64,000 nucleotides of DNA from Acidimicrobiales bacterium (GTDB lineage Bacteria; Actinomycetota; Acidimicrobiia; Acidimicrobiales; JADJXE01): the NCBI GenBank assembly GCA_016716005.1, contig JADJXE010000001.1:2927001-2991000 (forward strand). Direction: 5' to 3'. Shown here piece by piece: positions 8,874 to 16,774 of the stretch. The translations under genes were made by a program, and so were the position numbers. The number at the start of each line of letters is the position of its first letter. Position 1 is the stretch's first letter. The notes beneath the pieces were generated by a model that was given only the letters and a program-made list of their open reading frames with translations, had not been told where the DNA came from and searched no databases.

Positions 8874-9685
8874 GCCCGGCTCGATCGCTCGTGATCGGCG
8901 GCGCGAGGGGCTTCATCGGGAGCGCCATCGTCGACGGGCTCCGTCGCCACGGGCACGAGGTGGTGGCGACCTCGCGGGAGGGCGGCGACCGTCGCGTCTC
9001 GAACGGTGCCGAGCTCGACGGGCTGCTCGCAACGACCGCCTTCGACCAGGTCGTGATGACCCCGCAGCTCACCTCCTCTGATGTGGACTGGATGGTCGAC
9101 CGGATCGACGGTTCGCGTTGGGTCGTCTTCTCGTCGGCCCAGCTGACCGCTCGGGCGCCTGCGCCGAACGCGAGGGTGGCCCTGGCACGCGAGCAGGTGG
9201 CGCTGGCCCGCGGTGCGGCGGTGCTCCGCCCGACCATGGTGTTCGGACGGGGCCGAGACCACAACGTGTCCCGCCTGGCACGGGCGATCCGCCGGTGGCG
9301 GATCGTGCCGACCGTCGGTGGAGGGGCCCAGTTGGTGCAGCCGGTGCACGTCGAGGACGTGGCGTCGCTGGTGGTCCGCCATCGGGAAGCTCCCTCTGGT
9401 GGGCTCTTCCCGGTCGGCGGGGACGAAGCGCTCCCCGTGCGGGAGCTGATCGGCATGATCGGTGAGCTGCTGGGCGTTCGCTACGCCGTGCTGGACGTGC
9501 CCGGTGCCGCCCTCCACCTCATGGCCGTGGTCGGACCGCTCACCGGCCTGCGGCGCGATCAGGTTCGCCGGCTTGTCGAGGACAAGATGGCGGATGTGGC
9601 GATTACCATCGAGACCTTCGAGTGGCAACCGAGACCTCTCCCCCTGATGCTGGAGCAGGCTGTGGCGGAGGCCGAGCGGTGTTGA
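8870..9685 (+). CDS. NAD-dependent epimerase/dehydratase-like protein (divergent)
   Basis: This 271-residue protein has an N-terminal dinucleotide-binding motif, LVIGGARGFIGSAIVDGLRRHG, typical of extended SDR sugar-nucleotide enzymes. The body shows the family order, with FSSAQLTAR near residue 85 where SSxxVYG usually sits and VQPVHVEDVASLV near 160. I do not find the YxxxK catalytic pair, because the expected region reads NARVALAREQ. The protein may therefore be a non-catalytic or atypical member. TTG is taken as start because it overlaps the previous stop (TTGA). It closes the first tightly overlapping gene run of the locus. Confidence 0.72.
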   Translation: MSPARSLVIGGARGFIGSAIVDGLRRHGHEVVATSREGGDRRVSNGAELDGLLATTAFDQVVMTPQLTSSDVDWMVDRIDGSRWVVFSSAQLTARAPAPNARVALAREQVALARGAAVLRPTMVFGRGRDHNVSRLARAIRRWRIVPTVGGGAQLVQPVHVEDVASLVVRHREAPSGGLFPVGGDEALPVRELIGMIGELLGVRYAVLDVPGAALHLMAVVGPLTGLRRDQVRRLVEDKMADVAITIETFEWQPRPLPLMLEQAVAEAERC

Positions 9686-9742
9686 TGCCGGCCGTTGTCA
9701 CCCTCCTGCCCGATGTGCCAGTGCCCTCCGCGACAGGCCTGC
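9685..9742 (+). pseudogene. Truncated 5' end of a glycosyltransferase gene
   Basis: An ATG at 9685 overlaps the preceding stop (TGATG) and encodes MPAVVTLLPDVPVPSATGLH. This lines up with MRASVLVVLLDVPVPATTGLH, the first residues of the complete glycosyltransferase at 15524. Similarity stops abruptly just after the GLH, about base 9742, and the frame then runs into unrelated sequence. The simplest reading is that a related glycosyltransferase once followed the epimerase-like gene and was cut at a recombination junction. The remnant is too short for a domain call, but the shared core DVPVP-x-x-TGLH and the operon-like overlap make chance unlikely. Confidence 0.6.
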
Positions 9743-9892
9743 ACCATGGTGACTGCGGTCCACAGGGACGAGCGCGCGACTCGGGGAGTGAGGCGTCGAA
9801 ATGTGGGCAGGGGGCCCCTGGCGACGGGGGGCTTCGGAGCGAGCGCAGGCCCGAGGGGTTTCCGCCCGGATCTCCCGCGGGAACGGCCGCCG

Positions 9893-9961
9893 TACGATCG
9901 CCCGATGGGTGAAATCGGTGTCGCTGCAACGGGAATCCGCATCCTCTGCGGAGTGGGCTGA
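9893..9961 (+). promoter_or_regulatory. Putative promoter and 18-codon leader ORF before the FkbM gene
   Basis: TACGAT at 9893-9898 resembles a -10 box and is followed 6 nt later by an ATG (9905) that opens an 18-codon frame starting MGEIGVAATG and ending at 9961, 11 bp before the next gene. It lies just after the recombination junction, so the downstream genes may have brought their own promoter. I see no -35 match and no conserved peptide feature. Confidence 0.3.
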
Positions 9962-9972
9962 AAGGGTTCAAG

Positions 9973-10683
9973 ATGGGTCTTGGTCGCGCTTACGTGGAGA
10001 CGAGGCGGTTCTTCTCCCGCACCTACCGCAGGGATCAGCGCGACAAGAGCTTCCTGACAGCACTCGTCACCTTCGCTCTGGACGAGGTGTCGAACGTCGT
10101 TGATGTTGGCGCGAACGAAGGTGAGTTGCTGGATCTCTTTGTATGCACTGCTCCGGGGGGAGACCATTGGGCCTTCGAACCCATTGCGGCTCACGCTGAT
10201 GACCTGCGGCGACGCTTCCCCTCAGTTACAGTGCGCCAAGTTGCGCTCTCCGACCAAGATGGAGTTGCGCCTTTCGTCGCGTACCCGGCTGCAACGTCCT
10301 ACAGCAGCTTCTGGCCGCAACCGCATGCCCGTCGGTTGGGTAGACCTGAAAGGCTCATGGTCGAGATCCACCGACTCGACACGGAGCTGCCACCGGACTA
10401 CTGCCCACAAATGATCAAGATCGATGCCGAGGGGGCTGAGTGGAGGATTCTCCAGGGCTCGGCCGAGACCCTAGAGCGGTGTCGGCCCATCGTTGTCTTC
10501 GAGTTCTATCGCGCGACCGCTATCGCCGGTGGAGCTACTGCTGAGAGTGTCCACTCGTTCTTCAGCGAACTTGGCTACCGTTTGCACAGTATCGAGGGCG
10601 GAGAAGCGCTCACCCTCCGCAGCTTCGAAGACCACTTCCTCGCGGGGAGACTCTGGATGTTCGTTGCCATCCATCGCGGGTGA
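9973..10683 (+). CDS. FkbM family SAM-dependent methyltransferase
   Basis: This 236-residue protein carries the SAM-binding loop VVDVGANEGELLD at residues 42-54. The FkbM signature MIKIDAEGAEWRILQGS sits near residue 140, followed by a VVFEFY strand. FkbM enzymes usually O-methylate hydroxyls on sugars or polyketides, so a role in capping or decorating the glycan is likely. It starts after the truncated glycosyltransferase. By eye its codons use more A and T than genes 1-9 kb, which supports separate acquisition. A second FkbM gene follows the next flippase gene. Confidence 0.83.
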   Translation: MGLGRAYVETRRFFSRTYRRDQRDKSFLTALVTFALDEVSNVVDVGANEGELLDLFVCTAPGGDHWAFEPIAAHADDLRRRFPSVTVRQVALSDQDGVAPFVAYPAATSYSSFWPQPHARRLGRPERLMVEIHRLDTELPPDYCPQMIKIDAEGAEWRILQGSAETLERCRPIVVFEFYRATAIAGGATAESVHSFFSELGYRLHSIEGGEALTLRSFEDHFLAGRLWMFVAIHRG

Positions 10684-10698
10684 ATTAGTAAGGGTTCG

Positions 10699-12183
10699 AT
10701 GAATCCATCACTGAACGCGTCCCGCCGCTCTCTGGTCGGTGATAGCGCGTGGCTCGCGTTGAGCCAAGTCGGAGCACTCCTCGTCGCACTCGCCCTTACG
10801 CCCGTGCAGCTCGAGCGGATGGGTGAGGCTCGTTACGGCATGCTCGTATGGGTGAGCTCAGTTCTTGGCCTCCTCTCCTTCTTGGATCAGGGGCTCAACC
10901 TCTCTGCGATGTCCATGATCCCTCGGGGTGCGACCGCGGGCGGGGCGGCTGCCCGTCACCTTATCCACGTCATAGGGGTTCGTGCCGTTGGGGTTGCCGT
11001 CGCCGGGGGTGCTCTGACACTCGTGGCATCGCCCTTCCTTACTTCGCTTGCCGGAGCTGGCGACCTACCGACTGACGAGGTTCGCGTTGCGGTAATGCTC
11101 GTCTCTCCGCTCTTGAGCGCCACGATTCTTGCGAACGTCGCGTATTCGATTGGGCGTGCCTTGGGCTGGGTGCCCTTGAGCGCTGTCTTGGCCTTCGCGA
11201 GCTTCGCGTCAACGAACATCGTCTGGGCTGTGGTTGCATCGTCTGATCTCGCGGTGGAGGTCGTGCTGCTGTGGCAGGTTGCGGTTCAGTGCGGATCGAT
11301 CGTGCTGTGGGTCGCGCTCATTCGAATGGCTCTTCTCCGTCTCGGCGCTCGGGGGTCCGGATTGGGGACGGGAGTGACCGGAGTCGGACCAGAAGTCCAC
11401 CGCTTCATGTTGTGGTCGGGGGTTGGCGCTCTTGGCCAGACGACGGTCGCGAACGGTGGGAAGCTGGCGTTGAGCTACTCGGGGGGCGTGGCCTCGCTTC
11501 CCCCATTCTCCATAGCCTTGAGCCTCTCATCGCGGCTGAGTATTGTCGGCACCGCTGTATCGACAGCTCTCATGCCTCGCCTGGCCAGACATGAGGGCCT
11601 GGCCGCTGATCGGCTCAATGACTTGGGGCTCGCCGTTTCGGTCGCGCTTGCTGGTGCGGCAGCGACAGTCCTCTTCTGGTGTGGGGATGGGCTACTGACT
11701 GTGTGGCTCGGTGAGGAGTTCGCTGGGGGCGCTTACGGGCCGCTGCGAATCCTGGCGGTGGGCTACGTGGGTGCTGTGGTGGCGCAGGTATCTGTGACGC
11801 GAAACGACGTCGCGCCCGGCCGTGTCCGTCTCAGCGGTCGTCTCTACGGCGCCGTGGGCGTTCTGTTCGGCATCGCGTTGGTGTGGTCGTTGGCCGTCGG
11901 CAGCGTGACGGCCACGTCCGTCGCGGCCCTGACAGCGTTCGCGCTTTGGGCTCTTGGCTTAGGCGCGATCGTGCTTGGCCGATCTGTGCGGACGGTGGCG
12001 ACCACGGCGGCCCTCTGGCTTGCCGGGTTGGGCGTGGCAGGAGGCATCATCAACCTGGTACCGGAGATCGGCCTGATAGCACGGGTGGTCATCGTCGCCG
12101 GAGTCGCTACAGGCGCGGCTACCTTGGCCGTCGTGGAGTCGCTGAGGAGAACCGCTTCCTTGGCCCGGCGGGCTGGCCGCTGA
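10699..12183 (+). CDS. Polysaccharide flippase (Wzx/MOP superfamily)
   Basis: This 494-residue protein has about twelve to fourteen hydrophobic segments spread over its whole length. It opens with a short polar stretch and SLVGDSAWLALSQVGALLVA, the first helix pattern of oligosaccharide flippases. Such proteins move undecaprenyl-diphosphate-linked repeat units across the membrane before Wzy polymerisation. It lies 15 bp after an FkbM gene and its stop shares a base with the next start (TGATG), giving an FkbM-flippase-FkbM set. The specificity cannot be read from the sequence. A second flippase is encoded at 59257-60618. Confidence 0.82.
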   Translation: MNPSLNASRRSLVGDSAWLALSQVGALLVALALTPVQLERMGEARYGMLVWVSSVLGLLSFLDQGLNLSAMSMIPRGATAGGAAARHLIHVIGVRAVGVAVAGGALTLVASPFLTSLAGAGDLPTDEVRVAVMLVSPLLSATILANVAYSIGRALGWVPLSAVLAFASFASTNIVWAVVASSDLAVEVVLLWQVAVQCGSIVLWVALIRMALLRLGARGSGLGTGVTGVGPEVHRFMLWSGVGALGQTTVANGGKLALSYSGGVASLPPFSIALSLSSRLSIVGTAVSTALMPRLARHEGLAADRLNDLGLAVSVALAGAAATVLFWCGDGLLTVWLGEEFAGGAYGPLRILAVGYVGAVVAQVSVTRNDVAPGRVRLSGRLYGAVGVLFGIALVWSLAVGSVTATSVAALTAFALWALGLGAIVLGRSVRTVATTAALWLAGLGVAGGIINLVPEIGLIARVVIVAGVATGAATLAVVESLRRTASLARRAGR

Positions 12184-13007
12184 TGGCGTCAGTCCGGCGC
12201 GTCGTTGCCACGCAGTGGCATGTTGCGCAGCAACGCGTTCTCGAGCAGTTGCCCGTGCGGACTCGGACTACGCAGTACTTGGGTTGGCGCCTCTTGTATC
12301 CGAGTTCCAGCCTCATCGGCCGCAGCGTGCGGAGGGGCGTGATCTGGGATTGGCCACTGCTCACAGCCGCAACGCAGTGCCGCGAGGGCTTCGTCTATGT
12401 CGACATCGGCGCGAACATTGGAGCGTCGCTGCTCGGTGTTGGTGCGGTCCGCCCCGATGCTTCGCTCGTAGCCGTGGAGGCGAGTGCAAGGTTCGGGTGG
12501 TACCTGTTGGCGAACGCGAACCAGCCGGGGCTTCGGGAGCGAACGGCGCTGAGGCTGGCGTTCGTAGGCGAGGAGTCCACGGTGAGGAACCTGGTGGTCG
12601 GCTCGACCTCAGCGTCCGCTGCAGGGCGGGAAGGTGTTCGAGGCATCTGCTCCGAGGAGATCGCCCTGGCCCCGGTGTCGCTCGATGCCCTCGTTGCGGA
12701 TCTCCCGAGCCTGGATCTCCTGAAGATCGATGTTGATGGCTTAGAGGCGGACGTCGTCAGCTCGGGGCTCTCTGTGCTCACGCGCTACAGGCCGACCCTC
12801 TTCGTCGAGTTCACTCCCTCGCGCCTGGCGGCGGCCGGTTCGAGCGGCGAACGCTTGTTCGGTCTCCTCGGAGAGGCCGGGTACGCGCGAGCTGACGTAT
12901 TCGCTCCGTCGGGTGCGTTGATCACCGAGGGCGTGCGCCTCCCAGATGTCGAAGCCGTCCAGCGGCGCTCGGGGTCTTCGTACGTGGATCTGCTAGTCCG
13001 GGACTGA
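12183..13007 (+). CDS. FkbM family SAM-dependent methyltransferase
   Basis: ATG at 12183 gives a 274-residue protein with the SAM motif FVYVDIGANIGASLLGVG at about residues 70-87, the second motif LVAVEASARFGWYLLANAN, and the FkbM signature LDLLKIDVDGLEADVV near 180. It should transfer a methyl group to a hydroxyl, most likely on the glycan. It is translationally coupled to the flippase. Its last 15 bp overlap the 3' end of the convergent glycosyltransferase on the other strand. An unusually close convergent overlap like this often marks a recent junction between modules. Confidence 0.82.
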   Translation: MASVRRVVATQWHVAQQRVLEQLPVRTRTTQYLGWRLLYPSSSLIGRSVRRGVIWDWPLLTAATQCREGFVYVDIGANIGASLLGVGAVRPDASLVAVEASARFGWYLLANANQPGLRERTALRLAFVGEESTVRNLVVGSTSASAAGREGVRGICSEEIALAPVSLDALVADLPSLDLLKIDVDGLEADVVSSGLSVLTRYRPTLFVEFTPSRLAAAGSSGERLFGLLGEAGYARADVFAPSGALITEGVRLPDVEAVQRRSGSSYVDLLVRD

Positions 13008-14171
13008 CTCCGGGCACCTCAGCACGGCCGTGTAGACGCGAAGGCAAGACTCGATGTGCACTCGGATGGAGTACCGAGTCGGTGCCCATGCAGCAGCTGC
13101 TGCTGCCATCGTGTTCTTCAGCTGCGGGTCACTACCGAGGCGCACAAGAGCGTTTCGCAGCGCAACGTGGTCGCCAGCGGGATAGAGCCAGGCGGCACTG
13201 CAGCCCCGAAGCAGCTCTCCGGGCGTTCCCGCATCGGACGACACGACCGGCACGCCGGCGAGGAGGGCCTCCACGATCGTGCGCCCGAAGGACTCGGGTC
13301 GCACCGAGCAGTGTGCGACCACGTCTGCGGCGCCGTAGACCCAGGACACGTCGTCGACCATGCCGAGGAAGTGAATCCGCTCCCTCGCCGGCGACGCTGC
13401 GACCGCGGCCTCGACCTCGGCGCGGTAGGCCGTCGAGGCGTCGCCATAGAGGTCACCGCCCGCGAGGAGCACGTGGGCGCTCTCGCTGAGCGAGGCGGCG
13501 GCGGCGACAAGGTCGAGCTGTCCCTTCAGCCAGTGGAAGTGGGCGAGGTTGGCCACGACGAACGCGTCCGGAGGGACGCCGAGGCGCCGGCGCGCCTCCG
13601 CCCTCGGCCTCGGTGTGGGCGGCTCCACCGGGTTGTCGATGACAACCGTCCGATGTCGGTTGGTCCGCCAGCTCGCGGCTGTGAGGCGGGAGTTGGCGAT
13701 CACCGCGTCGGCCCGATCGACGACGAGGCGGAGCGGCTCACGCTCGAGGGCCGATTGGGGGATGTCGCGGAGCGTGACCACCACCCGCGCTCCTCGGATG
13801 CGGAGCAACGGAGTGAGCACGTGGGCGCGCAGGCCGTTGGTGTGGACGATGTCCGGTTGCCAGGCACGGACGAGGCGGCGGAGCTCGGTCGCCTGTCGGG
13901 CCAGCGTCGGCGCGCTCAATGCGACCGCCGTCAGCTTGCCGACCTGTCCCCCGAACCGTGCCGCCGGCCGGAACCGCCCGCTCGGGAGGGCGTGCGCCGG
14001 GATGGAGCGGGCCAACAGCTCGCGAACGAGCGAACCCTCGCCACCCGTGGCCACCATCACGTCGACACCCCAGGCCCGCAGGCCGGTCACCAGCCCCAGC
14101 AGGCTTCGCTCCGCCCCACCCTGTGCCTCGGTGCCCGGGTTGACGAAGAGGACACGTAGTGGGCGGGTCAT
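12993..14171 (-). CDS. GT4 glycosyltransferase
   Basis: This 392-residue enzyme begins VLFVNPGTEAQGGAERSLLG, the GGAE acceptor loop of GT4 transferases. It has VVANLAHFHWLKGQLDLVAA near residue 205 and the EX7E motif ESFGRTIVEALLAGVPVVSS near 287. It should add a sugar on the cytoplasmic side. It is read opposite to the surrounding genes together with the gene at 14168-15118, whose stop overlaps its start by 4 bp, so these two form an inverted mini-operon. The G+C is as high as in the flanks at 1-9 kb. Confidence 0.86.
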   Translation of the reverse strand: MTRPLRVLFVNPGTEAQGGAERSLLGLVTGLRAWGVDVMVATGGEGSLVRELLARSIPAHALPSGRFRPAARFGGQVGKLTAVALSAPTLARQATELRRLVRAWQPDIVHTNGLRAHVLTPLLRIRGARVVVTLRDIPQSALEREPLRLVVDRADAVIANSRLTAASWRTNRHRTVVIDNPVEPPTPRPRAEARRRLGVPPDAFVVANLAHFHWLKGQLDLVAAAASLSESAHVLLAGGDLYGDASTAYRAEVEAAVAASPARERIHFLGMVDDVSWVYGAADVVAHCSVRPESFGRTIVEALLAGVPVVSSDAGTPGELLRGCSAAWLYPAGDHVALRNALVRLGSDPQLKNTMAAAAAAWAPTRYSIRVHIESCLRVYTAVLRCPESVPD

Positions 14172-15118
14172 GCGGCAACCAGCTGCGCGACGAGCCGGCC
14201 GATCTGCTCGCCGCGCGACCGGTACGTGTCGTTGGCGATGAGAACCTGCCCTCGGCCTGCGAGCTCGACGGCTTCCTCCGGCCGGCGGAGCCAGCTCTCT
14301 GCGGCCGACCGGAGGTCTTCGGGGGTCCGGAACCAGACGCAGGACGTCCCCGGACGAAGGGGCGTGCCATCCACTCCCGCATCGGTGAGCTGGAGTGCCC
14401 CGGATGCGCTCACCTCACGGGTGCGCATGTTGTGCGCACCCGTGCACTGCGGATGGAGCAGGTTGACGCCGATCTGCGCCGACGCGAGGAGGCGGCCCGC
14501 GTCGGTCTCGAACACGCCGGGCCCGGCGTCCCTCAGGCTCGACCGGTCCCAGCCCCCGCCGCGCACGGTCAGGGGCAGGTCGTCCAGCGCTCGAAGGAAG
14601 CGCTCCCTCCGCCGTGACCAGTGCCCGATGAACACGATCCCGTGCCGTGCCCCGCCTGTTGGCACAAGGGGGAACCATCGGTCGTCGTAGCCGAAGGGGA
14701 CGACCTCGACGCGTCGTGATGAGGAGGCGAGCAAACCCACCAGACGCTCCTGCCATAGGATGAGGAGGTCGGCTTGACGGAGTCGGGGGAGTGGGTCGGG
14801 CGCGTCCTGCCACCGCCAGAGAGGGTTGTCGGGGTAGTACACGGCTACCCGGCACCCCGATCGACGGATCTGGCCGATCGCGGCTGGGCTGATCCCCCTC
14901 CCCTTGACGAGCAGCAAGGCGTCCGGCCGGAGCTGGTAGGTCGCCTCGAGTAGCCGTCCCTCGTCCGGATCCAGGAGCCGCCACGCCGCCCGCGCGACCC
15001 GGGACCTCGTCGGACGGTACGGGTTCACGACCGTCACGTCGGAGACCCGCTGCAGGCCGGGTTGGAGCGAGCGGAGGAGTGAGCCCGTCCCGTCCTCGCC
15101 GGCCAGCAGCAGTCGCAC
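14168..15118 (-). CDS. Glycosyltransferase of the CgeB / Glyco_trans_1_2 type
   Basis: This 316-residue protein has the pattern of CgeB-like transferases. The first domain opens MRLLLAGEDGTGSLLRSL and contains VAVYYPDNPLWRW. The second contains HGIVFIGHWSRRRERFLRAL near residue 160 and a late NMRTREVSASGALQLTD segment near 232 that matches the FNxRxFEAxAxGxxLLxD hallmark of the family. It should be a GT-B glycosyltransferase of unknown specificity. It starts with ATG, lies first in a two-gene minus-strand operon, and faces a plus-strand gene across a 400-bp divergent intergenic region. Confidence 0.8.
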   Translation of the reverse strand: MRLLLAGEDGTGSLLRSLQPGLQRVSDVTVVNPYRPTRSRVARAAWRLLDPDEGRLLEATYQLRPDALLLVKGRGISPAAIGQIRRSGCRVAVYYPDNPLWRWQDAPDPLPRLRQADLLILWQERLVGLLASSSRRVEVVPFGYDDRWFPLVPTGGARHGIVFIGHWSRRRERFLRALDDLPLTVRGGGWDRSSLRDAGPGVFETDAGRLLASAQIGVNLLHPQCTGAHNMRTREVSASGALQLTDAGVDGTPLRPGTSCVWFRTPEDLRSAAESWLRRPEEAVELAGRGQVLIANDTYRSRGEQIGRLVAQLVAA

Positions 15119-15218
15119 CTGTCCGCCCCTCAGCTCCCTCGACCTCGCCTTTCGGAGCCAGCGGAGACCCTACGCGAGCGGGGCGAGGCCATCGCGCCGC
15201 CCCAGGGCTCTGGATAGC

Positions 15219-15250
15219 CCGGTCACACGCTGCAGGCGTGCCGTGACCGG
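15219..15250. promoter_or_regulatory. Strong hairpin in a divergent intergenic region
   Basis: CCGGTCAC at 15219-15226 and GTGACCGG at 15243-15250 are perfect inverted repeats. An inner CACGC (15226-15230) pairs with GCGTG (15236-15240), giving a nearly continuous stem with a short loop. It lies between the divergent promoters of the genes at 15118 and 15524. There is no T-tract, so an operator or an RNA leader structure is more likely than a terminator. Confidence 0.45.
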
Positions 15251-15264
15251 CGGTCCCAAGGCAG

Positions 15265-15527
15265 TAGGTTCGCCGGAGGTGAGTGCACCCGGGCGGAGAG
15301 GCCGGCGAGTGAGCAGCGCGCGGAGGGTCGTGGTCGAAGCGCCCGCCGTGACGCTCCCGCTCGCCCCCTCCGACCGCTGCAAGAGGCAGGGGCGGGTGAG
15401 CGAGTTCGAGTGTGCCAGCGAAGCCCCGCTCCATGCCGCGCCCTACCCCGACGGAGACGCCCCCCAGCGGCGTCGATCCCGCGGGTGGCGGCCGACCTCT
15501 GCGGCGTCGGCGGTGGTCGTCTCATGA
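15265..15527 (+). promoter_or_regulatory. Putative -10 box and coupled leader ORF before the glycosyltransferase
   Basis: TAGGTT at 15265-15270 is followed 8 nt later by a GTG (15279). That frame runs 82 codons to a TGA at 15525-15527, which overlaps the ATG of the glycosyltransferase at 15524 (ATGA). The peptide (VSAPGRRGRRVSSARRVVVEA and onward) is basic, low in complexity and unlike any family I know. It may be a leader that couples translation or merely an open frame in GC-rich DNA. The arrangement matches those at 277-320 and 1412-1504. Confidence 0.35.
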
Positions 15528-16774
15528 GGGCCAGCGTGCTAGTGGTCTTGCTCGACGTCCCAGTGCCAGCGACCACCGGACTCCACCTCCGGATGGTCGC
15601 GAACTTGCGCCTTGTCCGCGAGCTCGGTTGCCGAAGCACGGCCCTCGTGTTTCGAACGGCGGATCGACCCCTCCTCGTACCCGAGCTGGACGAACTGTGT
15701 GATGGGATCGTTGATGGAGGGCGGCGTGCTGAGTACTCGCTGCTGTCCGGCGGTCGTCGCGCAGGGCTCCGCGCCCTCATGGCTGCGGCCGCAGTCAGCG
15801 GTCGACCCTCCCACTGCTACCCGTACTCGATCCCCTACGACGAGGTCGGTGGCAGAGAGATCGTGCAACTGGCGGCGGACCGCAGTGGGTGCACAGGGGT
15901 CCTCTTGCCGACTCTCATGGCTCACTATGCGCCACCGCTGCGAGAGCGGGGCTTGGTGGTGATCGGAGACGCGATAGACGTCCTATCGTCTCTCAGCTGG
16001 CGGCTCCTCAGATCGGTTTCGCGCAGCAGGCCCCTCCGCGCTCCTGGCCTAGGCGTCAACTTCCTGGCCTCTCGGGCGCAGGAGCGGCTGTTCCTGCGGG
16101 CGTTCGACGAGATATGGGCGTCGAGTGAGGCCGAGGCTCATCAGCTGTTGGCGTTGGCTCCCGGCTGCAACGTCTTGGTTGCTGGCAACACCGTCGATGC
16201 GGGCCTTTGCCTTCCTGTCACGTCTGGTGCTGGGCAGAGAGTCGGGTTCATCGGCACGTACACGTCCCTGCCGAACCTCGAGGCAGCGCGCTTTCTCGCG
16301 ACACGCGTCACATCGGCGCTGCGAGCACAGGTCCCGAGGGCGCACGTTGCTCTTGCAGGTGCGGGACTCAGTCGTTCCGACGCCGAGGCCCTTGCTCGGA
16401 TCGACGGCGTCGAGGTCGTGGGTGCCGTGCCCGACGCGCGGGCCTTCGTGGGGTCTTGCTCCGTGATGGCATTCCCGATCCGGGTCCGGGGCGGCGTGCC
16501 ATTGAAGCTCATCGAAGCGATGGCCTGCGGTACGCCGATCGTCGCCAGTCCGGAGCTCGTCGAAGGGCTCGATCTCCGACCGGGCATCGATCTGCTCGTG
16601 GCGGAGGACCCAGGAGCGTGGGTGCGCGGTCTCAAGAGCGTCCTGACTGACGAGCGATTGGCTACCAGGCTTGGCCGCGAGGCCCGGAGCTCGTTCGAGC
16701 GGCGGTTCTCCTTCGAGGCCATCCTTGCCGAAGCCCGCACCAGGAGCGTCCTCGTTGGAGGCCAGCGCGCATGA
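15524..16774 (+). CDS. GT4-type glycosyltransferase
   Basis: This 416-residue GT-B enzyme opens SVLVVLLDVPVPATTGLHLR, with a TTGLHLR acceptor loop in place of the usual GG. The donor half starts RVGFIGTYTSLPNLEAARFL near residue 239, a pattern of the PEP-CTERM/Stp1-like transferases that use GxxxxxPN. It continues with VMAFPIRVRGGVPLKLIEAMACGTPIV near 316, where the E of LIEAMACG is the conserved donor-binding acid. It should add a sugar in the cytoplasm. The stop overlaps the oxidoreductase start (ATGA). A truncated relative of its N terminus lies at 9685. Confidence 0.83.
   Translation: MRASVLVVLLDVPVPATTGLHLRMVANLRLVRELGCRSTALVFRTADRPLLVPELDELCDGIVDGGRRAEYSLLSGGRRAGLRALMAAAAVSGRPSHCYPYSIPYDEVGGREIVQLAADRSGCTGVLLPTLMAHYAPPLRERGLVVIGDAIDVLSSLSWRLLRSVSRSRPLRAPGLGVNFLASRAQERLFLRAFDEIWASSEAEAHQLLALAPGCNVLVAGNTVDAGLCLPVTSGAGQRVGFIGTYTSLPNLEAARFLATRVTSALRAQVPRAHVALAGAGLSRSDAEALARIDGVEVVGAVPDARAFVGSCSVMAFPIRVRGGVPLKLIEAMACGTPIVASPELVEGLDLRPGIDLLVAEDPGAWVRGLKSVLTDERLATRLGREARSSFERRFSFEAILAEARTRSVLVGGQRA

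Noticed and set aside
8692..9628. Minus-strand frames opposite the epimerase-like gene
   Set aside because: They lack motifs and start signals, while the plus-strand gene has a dinucleotide-binding motif and couples to its neighbour.
13082..14241. Plus-strand frames across the two inverted glycosyltransferases
   Set aside because: They are Arg/Gly/Ala-rich shadows. The minus-strand frames carry GGAE and EX7E glycosyltransferase motifs.
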